Assembly (NCBI GenBank): GCA_018223365.1
Contig: JAGTTP010000002.1
Location: 637,501 to 701,500 of the forward strand
From: Clostridiaceae bacterium Marseille-Q4145
GTDB lineage: Bacteria > Bacillota > Clostridia > Lachnospirales > Lachnospiraceae
DNA length: 64,000 nt
Direction of reading: 5' to 3'
In this document: positions 41,075 through 50,200 of the stretch, piece after piece
Layout of the letters: every line of letters starts with the position of its first letter
How positions within the stretch are numbered: position 1 is the first letter of the stretch
Notes under the pieces: model-generated
What the model saw: only the letters and a program-made list of their open reading frames with translations
Databases searched by the model: none
What the model was told of the DNA's origin: nothing
Made by a program: the position numbers and the translations under genes

Positions 41075-42523
41075 CTATTTATCATAGTCACCACGAATAT
41101 CTTCCGTCGGCGGATCCAGAGGGTATTTTCCGGTAAAGCATCCGCTGCAATAAGGAAGTCCTCCTACCATATCACTTAATCGCTCCAGTTTCAAGTAGGC
41201 AAGACTGTCTGCACCGATGACCTGACGGATATCTTCGACAGTACGGTTGTAGGCGATGAGCTGCTCCCGTGCCGGAACATCGGTTCCAAAATAGCACGGA
41301 TATAAAAATGGCGGAGAGCTGACGCGCATATGAACTTCCGTTGCTCCGGCATCTCTTAACATTTTCACAATCCGGTCACTGGTAGTGCCGCGGACAATGG
41401 AATCATCAATCATAATGATACGTTTTCCGGCTACAGCTTCTTTCAATACGCTTAATTTTACCTGTACACTGGATTCGCGGTTGCTCTGCTTCGGCTTGAT
41501 GAAGGTTCTTCCAATGTAACTGTTCTTTACAAATGCGGTTCCGTAGGGAATTCCGGACTGCAGGGAATAACCAAGGGCTGCGGCATTGCCGGACTCCGGC
41601 ACACCCACTACCAGGTCTGCATCCACCGGGCTGTCCATGGCAAGATATTTTCCAGCTTCAATACGGGAACCATAGACACTGACACCATCAATGTGACTGT
41701 CCGGTCTTGCAAAATAAATATATTCAAAAATACATCTGGCTGCTTTCTCCTTCGGCAGGCAATGACTCTTGTCTGATACGATGCCGTATTTCGGAGAAAT
41801 GCTGACGATCTCGCCAGGCTCCACGTCGCGGATAAACTCTGCACCAATGGTCTGCAAAGCACAAGACTCAGAAGCCAGAATGTAGGTATTGTCGCGTTTT
41901 CCAATGCAGAGGGGACGGAAACCATAGGGATCCCTTGCTCCCACCAGTTTTCTCGGAGACATAACCACCAGGGAATAGGCTCCCTGAATCTTATTCATGG
42001 CATGTGATACTGCTTCCTCTACGGATGCAGAATTAACCCGTTCTCTTGCAATATGATAAGCAATGACCTCAGAGTCAATGGTGGTCTGGAAAATTGCTCC
42101 GCTGTACTCCAGTTCCCGGCGAAGCTGCGGTGCATTGATCAGATTACCGTTATGTGCGACTGCCAGCGTACCTTTGATATAGTTCAGAACCAGCGGCTGT
42201 GCATTTTCACGGGTACTGCTGCCTGCGGTAGAATAACGGGTATGACCCACTCCGATATCCCCATGCATGTTCTCCAGAATCTCTGGTGTGAACACTTCAT
42301 TTACCAGTCCCATGCCTTTGTGGGTCGTCACTTTTCTTGGACCATCCGTATCCCCTACGGCAATACCACAGCTTTCCTGCCCTCTGTGCTGTAATGCCAG
42401 CAGACCATAATATACGGAAGAAGCTACGTTTCCCCCGTCAAAATCATAGATACCGAAGACACCGCACTCCTCGTGCAGACCATCCAGTACATTTCCCTGT
42501 TCCATCCTGTTCTTTCCTTCCAT
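41075..42523 (-). CDS. purF: Amidophosphoribosyltransferase
   Basis: Commits PRPP to purine synthesis by transferring ammonia from glutamine. The N-terminal nucleophile Cys lies in HEECGVFGIYDF (about residue 21), so a propeptide of about 20 residues would be removed. The PRPP loop is MIDDSIVRGTTS. Cysteines in AARCIFEY, YPCYFGTD and PYCSGCF match the four Fe-S ligands of the B. subtilis enzyme, so an oxygen-sensitive 4Fe-4S cluster is expected. Length 482 is typical. It heads the purF-purB operon; no purine riboswitch or PurR box was recognised. Confidence 0.95.
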   Translation of the reverse strand: MEGKNRMEQGNVLDGLHEECGVFGIYDFDGGNVASSVYYGLLALQHRGQESCGIAVGDTDGPRKVTTHKGMGLVNEVFTPEILENMHGDIGVGHTRYSTAGSSTRENAQPLVLNYIKGTLAVAHNGNLINAPQLRRELEYSGAIFQTTIDSEVIAYHIARERVNSASVEEAVSHAMNKIQGAYSLVVMSPRKLVGARDPYGFRPLCIGKRDNTYILASESCALQTIGAEFIRDVEPGEIVSISPKYGIVSDKSHCLPKEKAARCIFEYIYFARPDSHIDGVSVYGSRIEAGKYLAMDSPVDADLVVGVPESGNAAALGYSLQSGIPYGTAFVKNSYIGRTFIKPKQSNRESSVQVKLSVLKEAVAGKRIIMIDDSIVRGTTSDRIVKMLRDAGATEVHMRVSSPPFLYPCYFGTDVPAREQLIAYNRTVEDIRQVIGADSLAYLKLERLSDMVGGLPYCSGCFTGKYPLDPPTEDIRGDYDK

Positions 42524-42576
42524 CCGCGTTATCCTTCCAAAATGTATCTTTCTTGTTCTTTCGCGTTTCTGCCAAT

Positions 42577-42605
42577 AGTATAACCTGCGCTTTTCAGAAT
42601 TTCAA
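42577..42605 (-). promoter_or_regulatory. purF-purB promoter
   Basis: TTGAAA (42600-42605) and TATACT (42577-42582), spacing 17, minus strand; GGAAGGA lies 8 bases before the purF ATG. Confidence 0.72.
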
Positions 42606-42691
42606 CTGTTCAATTAGAAAAATTTATAAATTGTTACTTATTTATAAGAAAACACGCGTAATTATCCACTTTTTCATAAGCAGGCATAAAG

Positions 42692-42739
42692 AAAGCTGTC
42701 CTGCTGTTGAAAATAGATTCCAGCCGCAAAACAGCTTTT
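42692..42739 (-). terminator. Terminator after the amino-acid ABC transporter operon
   Basis: AAAGCTGT and GC segments at both ends pair around a long loop; CTTTCTTT follows on the minus strand. Moderate quality. Confidence 0.6.
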
Positions 42740-42748
42740 CTCCCCTTA

Positions 42749-43534
42749 TCAGCCCTGATTGAATCGTGACAGGAACTGACGGGTTCTCTCTTCTTTTGTA
42801 TTTCCGAATACCTCATCCGGGGTACCCTGCTCCACAATGCGTCCGTCATCCATGAAAATCACATGGTTTGCCACATCTCTTGCAAATGCCATCTCATGGG
42901 TAACGATGACCATGGTCATTTTCTGGTCAGCCAGACCTTTGATCACCTTCAACACCTCACCGGTCAGCTCCGGATCCAGTGCTGATGTCGGCTCGTCAAA
43001 ACAGAGAATGTCAGGGCGGAGTGCTAAAGCTCTTGCAATCGCCACACGCTGGCACTGTCCGCCGGAAAGCTGGTGCGGATAATTTTTCATCCGTTCACCA
43101 AGTCCCATCTCTTTTAAGAGCTGTTCTGCAAGCGCCTCAATCTCGTCGTGAATCTCTTTTTTTCTTGCCTTGTAATCCGGCTGCTCCTTTGCCAGAAGCT
43201 CCTTTGCCAGAATAACATTATCAAGAGCCGTATACTGTGGAAAAAGATTGAAGGACTGGAACACCAGTCCGAAGTGAAGCCGTTTCTTACGGATCTCCTC
43301 TTCCTGCTTGGCAGAAGAATCTGCCGCATCAAACAAAGTCTCTCCATTGACACGAATAATTCCACTATCCGGTCTCTCCAGGAAATTCAGGCAGCGCAGC
43401 ATGGTCGTCTTACCGCTGCCGGAAGAACCGATGATAGACAGCACCTGACTCTTCTCCAGAGAAAAACTGATGTCTTTTAAGACTTCCGTACCTCCGAAGG
43501 ATTTACTAATATGTTCTACTTCCAGAATTGGCAT
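42749..43534 (-). CDS. Polar amino-acid ABC transporter ATP-binding protein
   Basis: About 261 residues of the GlnQ/HisP type: Walker A GSSGSGKTT, FQSFNLFPQYTALDN, signature LSGGQCQR, Walker B ILCFDEPTSALDPE and VTHEMAFARDVA. ATG 43534 (MPILEVEHISKSFGG) follows AGGGGAAG and leaves a 13-base gap after the permease gene, better than the overlapping upstream ATG at 43585. An insertion of about 20 residues around position 105 (AKEQPDYKARKKEIHDE) is longer than in E. coli GlnQ. Confidence 0.92.
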   Translation of the reverse strand: MPILEVEHISKSFGGTEVLKDISFSLEKSQVLSIIGSSGSGKTTMLRCLNFLERPDSGIIRVNGETLFDAADSSAKQEEEIRKKRLHFGLVFQSFNLFPQYTALDNVILAKELLAKEQPDYKARKKEIHDEIEALAEQLLKEMGLGERMKNYPHQLSGGQCQRVAIARALALRPDILCFDEPTSALDPELTGEVLKVIKGLADQKMTMVIVTHEMAFARDVANHVIFMDDGRIVEQGTPDEVFGNTKEERTRQFLSRFNQG

Positions 43535-43547
43535 CTCGTCTTCCCCC

Positions 43548-44234
43548 TTACCTGAAATAATCCAGTTTCTTCTCCAGTCTGCCAAGTAATACGGTCAGCA
43601 CACCATTGAAGATCAGATAATAAACTGCTGTAAAGAACAACGGCCAGATAGCTCCCGAAATTCCCTGGGAACCTTTCATAAATGCCTGTCCTGCCCAAAT
43701 AATCTCCTGCAGTGCAATGATTCTTGCAAGAGAAGTATCCTTTACCAGAGTGATAATCTCATTGGACATGGGCGGCACAATTCTCTTAATCATCTGAAGC
43801 AGTGTGATCTTAAAGAAAATCTGGGTTCTGGTCATGCCAAGCACCAGTCCTGCTTCTTCCTGTCCTACCGGTACACTCTGGATACCTCCTCTGTAGATCT
43901 CGGAGAAATAACATGCATAGTTAAAGATGAAGGATACGGCTGCCGCTGCAAAACGGCCTGTTTCTCCTCCTCCCCAGATGGCATTTCCAAGTACCAGTCC
44001 CGGAAAATAATAAATAATCAGAAGTTGGATCATGAGCGGTGTTCCGCGGACAACCCAGACAATGACTTTTGTAAAATAACTTAACGGGCGGAATCTGGAC
44101 ATGGAGCCAAAGGCAATAATCAGTCCCAGAGGGAATGCTCCGATCAGTGTTACAAAAAAGAGCTTTAACGTCTGTATAAAGCCGATGTTCAGTGAATGTA
44201 CCACCACCGGCATCTGTTGTAATATGAGTTCCAT
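43548..44234 (-). CDS. Polar amino-acid ABC transporter permease
   Basis: About 228 residues with five membrane helices, the HisMQ-type opening GFIQTLKLFFVTLIGAFPLGL and WVVRGTPLMIQLLI, and the EAA loop near EEAGLVLGMTRTQIFFKITLL. ATG 44234 has AGGAAAAG upstream; the longer frame to 44294 begins inside a strong hairpin. Only one permease gene is present, so it likely acts as a homodimer. Confidence 0.92.
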   Translation of the reverse strand: MELILQQMPVVVHSLNIGFIQTLKLFFVTLIGAFPLGLIIAFGSMSRFRPLSYFTKVIVWVVRGTPLMIQLLIIYYFPGLVLGNAIWGGGETGRFAAAAVSFIFNYACYFSEIYRGGIQSVPVGQEEAGLVLGMTRTQIFFKITLLQMIKRIVPPMSNEIITLVKDTSLARIIALQEIIWAGQAFMKGSQGISGAIWPLFFTAVYYLIFNGVLTVLLGRLEKKLDYFR

Positions 44235-44280
44235 GTACTTTTCCTGCCTTCTTTTTTCTATTGTGTCATAGACACAAGTG

Positions 44281-44312
44281 ACAGCCAGAAGCAAAATTAC
44301 GCTCCCGGCTGT
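44281..44312 (-). promoter_or_regulatory. Strong hairpin before the permease gene
   Basis: A 12-pair stem with two G-U pairs (ACAGCCGGGAGC with GCTTCTGGCTGT on the minus strand) and an 8-base loop. No T run follows. Together with the family B element it separates the binding-protein cistron from the permease cistron. Confidence 0.7.
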
Positions 44313-44322
44313 CCGTTTACAA

Positions 44323-44466
44323 ATTCAGAGCCTCCTTCGCAAAACCGCCTCTAACGAGGCTTTCCTTTTGCTCATGGATGGCTCCTCGCCATATACATGT
44401 TTAAAAATATGCTTATTCATGCAAGCATGAAACACATATTTACTGAACATGTGCACGGCTCTGAAT
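44323..44466 (-). repeat. Structured repeat family B, copy 2
   Basis: About 144 bases closed by a perfect 10-pair helix (44323-44332 with 44457-44466). It keeps GCAAAA (44339)/TTTTGC (44366), but the hairpin inside is GCCTC (44347)/GAGGC (44356), with TAAC loop, instead of GCTGC/GCAGC, so pairing is maintained with changed bases. The GGC-TCCTC-GCC hairpin and CATGC-AA-GCATG core match copy 1. It lies 9 bases after the binding-protein stop codon. Confidence 0.85.
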
Positions 44467-44475
44467 GCTTACCAC

Positions 44476-45372
44476 TTACTGCTGAATCAGAGCTGCCTGT
44501 ACTCCATACTGCTCTGCACATGCCTGAAGAGATCCGTCCTCAGAGCTGGTCTTGAAGAAATCGTTGAGTGCCTGTGCCAGATCAGATCCTTTACGGAATC
44601 CTACGCCGTACTCCTCGCTGTTCAGTCCGATGGTGTAAGTCAGGTTCTCATAACCGGTTCCTTCTCCTACCATAGCACCTGCCATCAGAGAGTCGATAAC
44701 AGCTGCATCAGAAGTTCCTGCTGCAACTTCCATCAATGCGTCAGACTGTGCTGCTACCGGAGTATAGTTCAGTCCCAGTGCACTTACCTCTGCCTCACCG
44801 GCACTTCCGGTCTCTACTGCGAAGGAAAGGTCTGCAAGACTTGTCTCATCCTGATACTGGTCTGCTTTGTCAGCCGGAACAACAACAACCTGTGCATTGT
44901 TCAGGTACGGGTTGGTGCACTCCATGGCGCTTGTCACTTCGTCGGTCAGCGTCATGCCGTTCCATACGCAGTCGATGGTCTTTCCATCCAGCTCCAGAAT
45001 CTTGTTATCCCAGTCAATCACTACGAACTCAGCGTCCACGCCAAGGCTCTTGGCAAATGCTTTTGCCATATCTGCATCAAAGCCGACCCACTCGCCGCTC
45101 TCATCTTTATAATCCATCGGCTCAAACTCCGTAATACCTACTACCAGAGTTCCTTTATCCTGTACATATGCCAGATCGGAATCTGCGGTATCTGCTGCTT
45201 CTGCCTCGTCTGCTGCAGCATCTTCCGTATCTGCTGCTTCCGCTTCATCTGCTGCAGCATCTGTCTCTTCTGCCTCTGCCGGAGCAGCGGTATCTGCAGA
45301 AGAACTTCCGCATCCTGTTATCATTGCTGCAGACATCATACCTGCCAGCATCAGAACTACTAACTTTTTCAT
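44476..45372 (-). CDS. Amino-acid ABC transporter substrate-binding lipoprotein
   Basis: About 298 residues. The signal peptide ends in the lipobox MITGC, then an Ala/Glu/Asp-rich repeat linker (EAEETDAAADEAEAADTEDA). The mature domain is SBP_bac_3 type (GTLVVGITEFEPMDYKDESG; VGFDADMAKAFAKSLGVDAEF; WNGMTLTDE). A polar or acidic amino acid is the likely ligand. ATG 45372 has AGGAGG 8 bases upstream. The strong promoter and the following hairpins would allow more binding protein than permease to be made. Confidence 0.92.
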   Translation of the reverse strand: MKKLVVLMLAGMMSAAMITGCGSSSADTAAPAEAEETDAAADEAEAADTEDAAADEAEAADTADSDLAYVQDKGTLVVGITEFEPMDYKDESGEWVGFDADMAKAFAKSLGVDAEFVVIDWDNKILELDGKTIDCVWNGMTLTDEVTSAMECTNPYLNNAQVVVVPADKADQYQDETSLADLSFAVETGSAGEAEVSALGLNYTPVAAQSDALMEVAAGTSDAAVIDSLMAGAMVGEGTGYENLTYTIGLNSEEYGVGFRKGSDLAQALNDFFKTSSEDGSLQACAEQYGVQAALIQQ

Positions 45373-45439
45373 AATCATATCCTCCTGATATTTCCATCTG
45401 CTACCACTCTACCACAGTAAAGCGATTGACGATGATAGA

Positions 45440-45468
45440 ATCATACCAGTTCAGATACAGATTGTCAA
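45440..45468 (-). promoter_or_regulatory. Amino-acid ABC operon promoter
   Basis: TTGACA (45463-45468) and TATGAT (45440-45445), spacing 17, minus strand. Confidence 0.8.
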
Positions 45469-45476
45469 GAGATTTC

Positions 45477-46181
45477 TTACTGCCGCCTTCTGGTACGGTA
45501 TTCCTGTTCCCATTCTAACAGCTTTTTCTGTGCATCCATTTCTTCTGATTTTTTGTTTTTCTGTTCCGGAATCATGCCTGATGCCAGCTTTTCCGCCAGT
45601 TCTGCCTGATCGCGTACCTCCGGCTCCATGGCATATTCGCAGGATTTCCGGAAACATTCCGCAGCCTCTTTGAATGCAAACTCTCTGGCATGGCAGACAC
45701 CCAGATTATTCCATACCCTTGCATAAAAGCTGACTCCCAGACGACTGTTCTGGTGCATTCTTAAAATGTGCCGGTATTCTCCCATGGCAGCCCAGACATT
45801 TCCACCATCCAGCAGCTCATCTGCCTGCAGTTTCAGCCGTTCCTGCTCCTGCATGGAATCCATGGCACGTATCCGGTCACTTAATTCCGTCAGCTGCACG
45901 CTGTCATAAAGGTCTGATGCCCCAACAACTGCCACGATCAGATTGGTAAGGCTGGTCTCCGTGGAAATTCCTTTTCGGATTCGTTTTGCCAGATCTCCGC
46001 AGCCCAGCTCCTTCTCCATCCACTGACAAAGCCGTTCGTTAAAAAAACTTCTCCCTGCCAGACAGATATTGTGATAGACGAACCAGGAAAGTTCTTCCAG
46101 ACTATACAGGTTTCTGCCTGTCTGTTCCACCAGATATGGTGTCTTCGCCCGTCTGCTCCTGCAGATCACCGCCAGTCCCAT
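45477..46181 (-). CDS. TPR-like helical protein of unknown function
   Basis: A 234-residue soluble, mostly helical protein. The N-terminus (SRRAKTPYLVEQTGRNLYSLEELSWFVYHN) appears to be a specific domain, and residues about 130-185 contain TPR-like helices (NVWAAMGEYRHILR; VWNNLGVCHAREFAFKEAAECFRKS). The C-terminus is charged. Although it overlaps the preceding gene by 80 bases, an excellent ribosome site (GAGGAGGAGAACC) precedes ATG 46181 and the frame is clearly coding. It ends a three-gene cluster whose partners are also of unknown function. Confidence 0.82.
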   Translation of the reverse strand: MGLAVICRSRRAKTPYLVEQTGRNLYSLEELSWFVYHNICLAGRSFFNERLCQWMEKELGCGDLAKRIRKGISTETSLTNLIVAVVGASDLYDSVQLTELSDRIRAMDSMQEQERLKLQADELLDGGNVWAAMGEYRHILRMHQNSRLGVSFYARVWNNLGVCHAREFAFKEAAECFRKSCEYAMEPEVRDQAELAEKLASGMIPEQKNKKSEEMDAQKKLLEWEQEYRTRRRQ

Positions 46182-47286
46182 GGTTCTCCTCCTCTTCTTC
46201 CAGTAAAAATGAATCTACCCAGTAAAGACCTGATGCCGGATACAATTCTCCAAATCCCAGATCCGTCACCTTCACCTCACACTGCTTTGGCGAGGAAAAA
46301 GAAATCTCCACCAGAAGCCGTCCGGTTCCTTCCGGGCGTTCCGGCAGATTTTGTAACCGGATCCCTCCCCGGATCTCCGGGCCTCCCAACATAGGCTGAA
46401 AAACCAGCTCCAGCACCGGGCTGCCCACCAGAATCATTTCCTGGGACACTTGTATGTCATACCAGTTCTGTCCGGCTTCCGCCAGTGTATAAATACTCTC
46501 TTTTCCTCCCCGCCTGCTGCGGATTCCCACATTATAAAGCAGAGTCTGCTCACTTAAGAACAGATACGGCACCCTGTCTTTTCCCGCCTGTGCCAGCATA
46601 CATGCTCCTCTGGCACAGATCTGCTCCGCCAGAAATACCCTTCTTCGAAAGCAGATTTCATCCCTGCTCTTTTTATAATCTCTCGCGTTAAAGTCCGTTC
46701 CGGTTAAAAATACGGAGGACACCGGCTCCCCGGAAAACCGTTCCTTCACGGTTTCCGCCAGTTTTTCATCCCGTCCGCCCTCCAGGAGATTTCCCACATA
46801 CCAGTATTCCGGCTCCTCCGCCTGTACCAGCATAGGTGATGTTCTCCGATTCATATGCAGGCAGATGGAACGGATTTCCTCCTGTCCAAATTCCAGCAAA
46901 AACACCCGGTGCTGCCAGATATCGGAGGTCTGACTCATAACAAAATGCACCAGACTCTCAGCCTCTGACACCATATGGATCTGTTCCTTCCCGAATCCAG
47001 CCTGGCAGGCTTCCTGCAGATACTGGCGGATTGTTTCTTCTTCCATATCCGGAAGTACCAGTACAGCACGGATATTTTCTTTTTTTTCAAATCTTTTCAG
47101 TGCAGACAGAATCTTGCAGAAGCATGCCGTATGTCCGGAAAGTTTTTCATATTCCAGGGGAAGATATGCCGGTTCCTTCCTATCACCGGTCTGATAGCAG
47201 ACCTGCGGAATTTCTTTTCGAAAATCAATTCCTGCAATCACTCCCTGCTTTTCTTTTGTCAATATCATGACATCCTGCCCTCTCAT
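46102..47286 (-). CDS. Degenerate Hsp70/actin-like protein (DUF5716-like)
   Basis: A 394-residue soluble protein. The layout follows Hsp70/actin folds: phosphate-1 loop region GIDFRKEIPQVCY (19-31), a helix and strand stretch VLPDMEEETIRQYLQEA like the Hsp70 peptide before the glutamate-pro-ala block, VSEAESLVHFV, phosphate-2 region VFLLEFGQEEIRSICL (128-143) and an adenosine-like motif SVFLTGTDF (191-199). The Gly-Thr residues of both phosphate loops (as in DnaK GIDLGTT and DLGGGT) are missing, so ATP hydrolysis is doubtful. From memory it resembles the family DUF5716. It overlaps the 1029-residue gene by 4 bases (ATGA). Confidence 0.75.
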   Translation of the reverse strand: MRGQDVMILTKEKQGVIAGIDFRKEIPQVCYQTGDRKEPAYLPLEYEKLSGHTACFCKILSALKRFEKKENIRAVLVLPDMEEETIRQYLQEACQAGFGKEQIHMVSEAESLVHFVMSQTSDIWQHRVFLLEFGQEEIRSICLHMNRRTSPMLVQAEEPEYWYVGNLLEGGRDEKLAETVKERFSGEPVSSVFLTGTDFNARDYKKSRDEICFRRRVFLAEQICARGACMLAQAGKDRVPYLFLSEQTLLYNVGIRSRRGGKESIYTLAEAGQNWYDIQVSQEMILVGSPVLELVFQPMLGGPEIRGGIRLQNLPERPEGTGRLLVEISFSSPKQCEVKVTDLGFGELYPASGLYWVDSFLLEEEEENHGTGGDLQEQTGEDTISGGTDRQKPV

Positions 47287-50200
47287 CTTCTCTGAAACTG
47301 TTCCTGTGCAATGGCACTCAACGCTTCATATTCCCTCATCATCCGCTGAAGCGGCCGCTCCTGCCGGTAATCACAGGCCTTCTGCATCCGGCACAACCTC
47401 TCATAACGCCCGTCACCGGTCAGATGCTCCTCCCGATTCTCATAGGTCTTGCACACCGTAGACTTCTCTGTTCCGTCCAGGCATTCTTCTGTGAAAAACC
47501 AGGTCAGCCGTTCTCCGTAAAATAACGTAAAGGTTCTGGTAAATACCCCTCCACACACCGGATACAGCTGTTCCGTCACATAATCGAAACTTTTCTTTCC
47601 ATGGTATTCCAACACATAATGAAGAATCACCCGATGTTCCGGATGACACCGGTACTCTACGGTCATGCAGTCATTCATTCCATCCATATGTTCTGCATAA
47701 GGGAGTAATTTCGCAAGAAAAGCAAATCGTCTGCGTTCCAGCCACTGCTGGCTTAAAAGCCGTCCCGCCAGCCGCTTCTGAGTATCCGTAAGCAAAAGCA
47801 ATACAGATAACTGGCGAAGGTAGGACAGTGTGGCCACTCTTGCCAACGGATCATCCCAGATCATATGCTGCTCCAGACTCTCGAACAATCCTTCCGGCAC
47901 CGGCTCTTCCTTCACAAAATCGAGCCATGACAAATAGTTAAGCCATGCGCTCACCATGACCGGATCTGTCCCCCGCTCATCCATATCCTGCAGCACCGGA
48001 AATACTTCCTGCACATGCCGTTCTGTATAAAGTGCCTGGGCTGTCAGCTGCTCTTCCAGTTCCTGAAAATACAAATCAAACTTTCTGCATGCCCTCCAGA
48101 GCTCCAGAAGTGACCGGGTATCCGCCAGTCCCTGTTCTGCCAGCAGCGCCAGAATCCGATCCGTATACTTTCCTTTCCTGAATACCTCCCATGCCCACGG
48201 ACGCAGGTCATCATGAGAAATCTTTTTCTGTTCCAGAAGCCGCAGCAGCAGCCTTAATAAGATAGCTGGATCTGCTGTACGGCATCCTGTTTTCTGAAGC
48301 AATTTCCATGCCTCCTCATCCCGTTCCAACAAGATAAGAATTTCCAGATAAGTCCCCTGTTCCTCTCTGTTTAAATACTCCCCGTCCGGGATCAGGAGTT
48401 CCTCCTCTATCTTTTCCAGTCTCCGATGCTTCCGTTCATACTGCAGAAGCTCCAATTTTAATTTCCGCTCATAGTCCCTGGTCAGCTTCCCACTCTTCAG
48501 AAGCTTTCGGGCTGTTTCCACAGTCTCACTATGAAGTCTGTGATCTCCTTTTCCTTCCAGCAGATAGAGATTCAGTCCCGGATGTTCTTTTCTCTGCTGA
48601 ATGCAGACCTGCAAAAATGCCGGTGATATCAATAACCTTTTCAAATCATAGGGAACCGTCTTCCGATATCGTCTTCCCTGCTCATCCAGAAGGGTAATCT
48701 CTGCCCCCGGTGTATAAATAGGAATGCAGGCACTTCCACCGGAAAGCGGCACGATAAACACCTGCTCCAGCTGTTCATAGCGGACTTCCACCTGACGGAT
48801 CCGCCGATCCTTACAAGTAAGCTTTCTTAAAAAAAGAAGATCTGTCAGGGCATCCAGCTGTTCTCCTTCCAATGTCTCCACAGCCAGACACTTTTCATAA
48901 AGCCATGCCAGCTGTTCATTGAGCCTTCGTTCCTTTAACTGTGCCAGTAAAAATTCCTGCAGTTTCCAGCGGTGATGCTCCATGTCTGCACCTTCCATGC
49001 CTCCATGACGTAAAAGGTTTGTGTAAAATGCTGTTTTCTGTTTCCCACTCAGCGTATTGTGATAATCGAAATACAGGATGATCTGCCGTGGGAGCAGTTC
49101 CACATAACTGTCTGGCAGCGCATACATAAAATACTCATACAGATTGGTAATCTTGGCATCCAGTTCTACCCCTTTATAATACCAGACAAAGGCATCTTCA
49201 TCGGTCCTATGTCCCCGGATGTAAATCGCGCAGACCGCCCCGACCGTCTCCCTGCAGGGCACCGTCTGATAGCAGGCTTTTAAAAGTCTCGCCGTCAGAA
49301 AAGACCAGTGCTTCACTCCTGCTGCCTGGCTGGCTGCCGCCATGGCAGTCTCCGATGTCAGAAATCCATGAGCTGATGCCCAGGCAAAGGTCTGCAGTGC
49401 AAATGCATCCAGTCCTGTAAAGAGTGCCATATCCTTTTTCAGAAGCTCCCAGGCGCACTGATAGAGCAGCCGGTTTCTCACGCCCCTACGAAACTGCCGT
49501 TCCAGCAGTTTATAAGCCATGCGGGAATCCTGCTGAAGTTTTGGATCTTTTTCCAACAGCATGAGCACCAGGATCCAATTCTCCGGCTGTTTCTGATAAA
49601 GTTTCTGAAGCTGTGGCAGACAATTTCCCCCAACATAACTGTTCACATAGAAAAAGACAGCGCGGACCGTCACCTGCTTCTGCTGGTACAGCCTGGTCTT
49701 TTCATATTTTCTTAAAATCCATCCTGCCTCTTCCTTCCGTCCTTCCCGGAACATAACCCAGGCATCCATAAGAGGTCCTACCGGATCCTCCGGATTTTCC
49801 TTCCGAAGCTGATCTACCAGAGTCCGATATCTTTGCAGCGCCTTCTTTACGCTGCTGTCCCCGCGCCGCTCCCTCTCCAGCTCCATTAAGAATGCCGCCA
49901 TGATCTTTTGTCTGCTGCGTCGCCGTTTCCAGTCCTCTGAACGGCCCGGTCCTTTTTTCAATTCCTGCTTAACTTCTGCAGATGCTCTTTCTTCCGGCAA
50001 AGGTTCTTCTTCCTGCTGCTGTATTTCTTTCACAGCTGCCGTGATCACCACCGGGATCTCGTATTCCCCTGCATCGGATTCCACAAAAAGCTTTTCTTCC
50101 CGTGTCTCCCCCTCCCGGATCCATTTGGGCTGATACTCATATTCCATCCTCGCCGCACGGCCGAAAAAGCTGGTTTTCTTCAGGTGAAATCCAGGAATCT

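Noticed and set aside
42524..42748. Purine riboswitch before purF
   Set aside because: No three-way junction with the usual conserved loops; the leader after the promoter is only about 50 bases.
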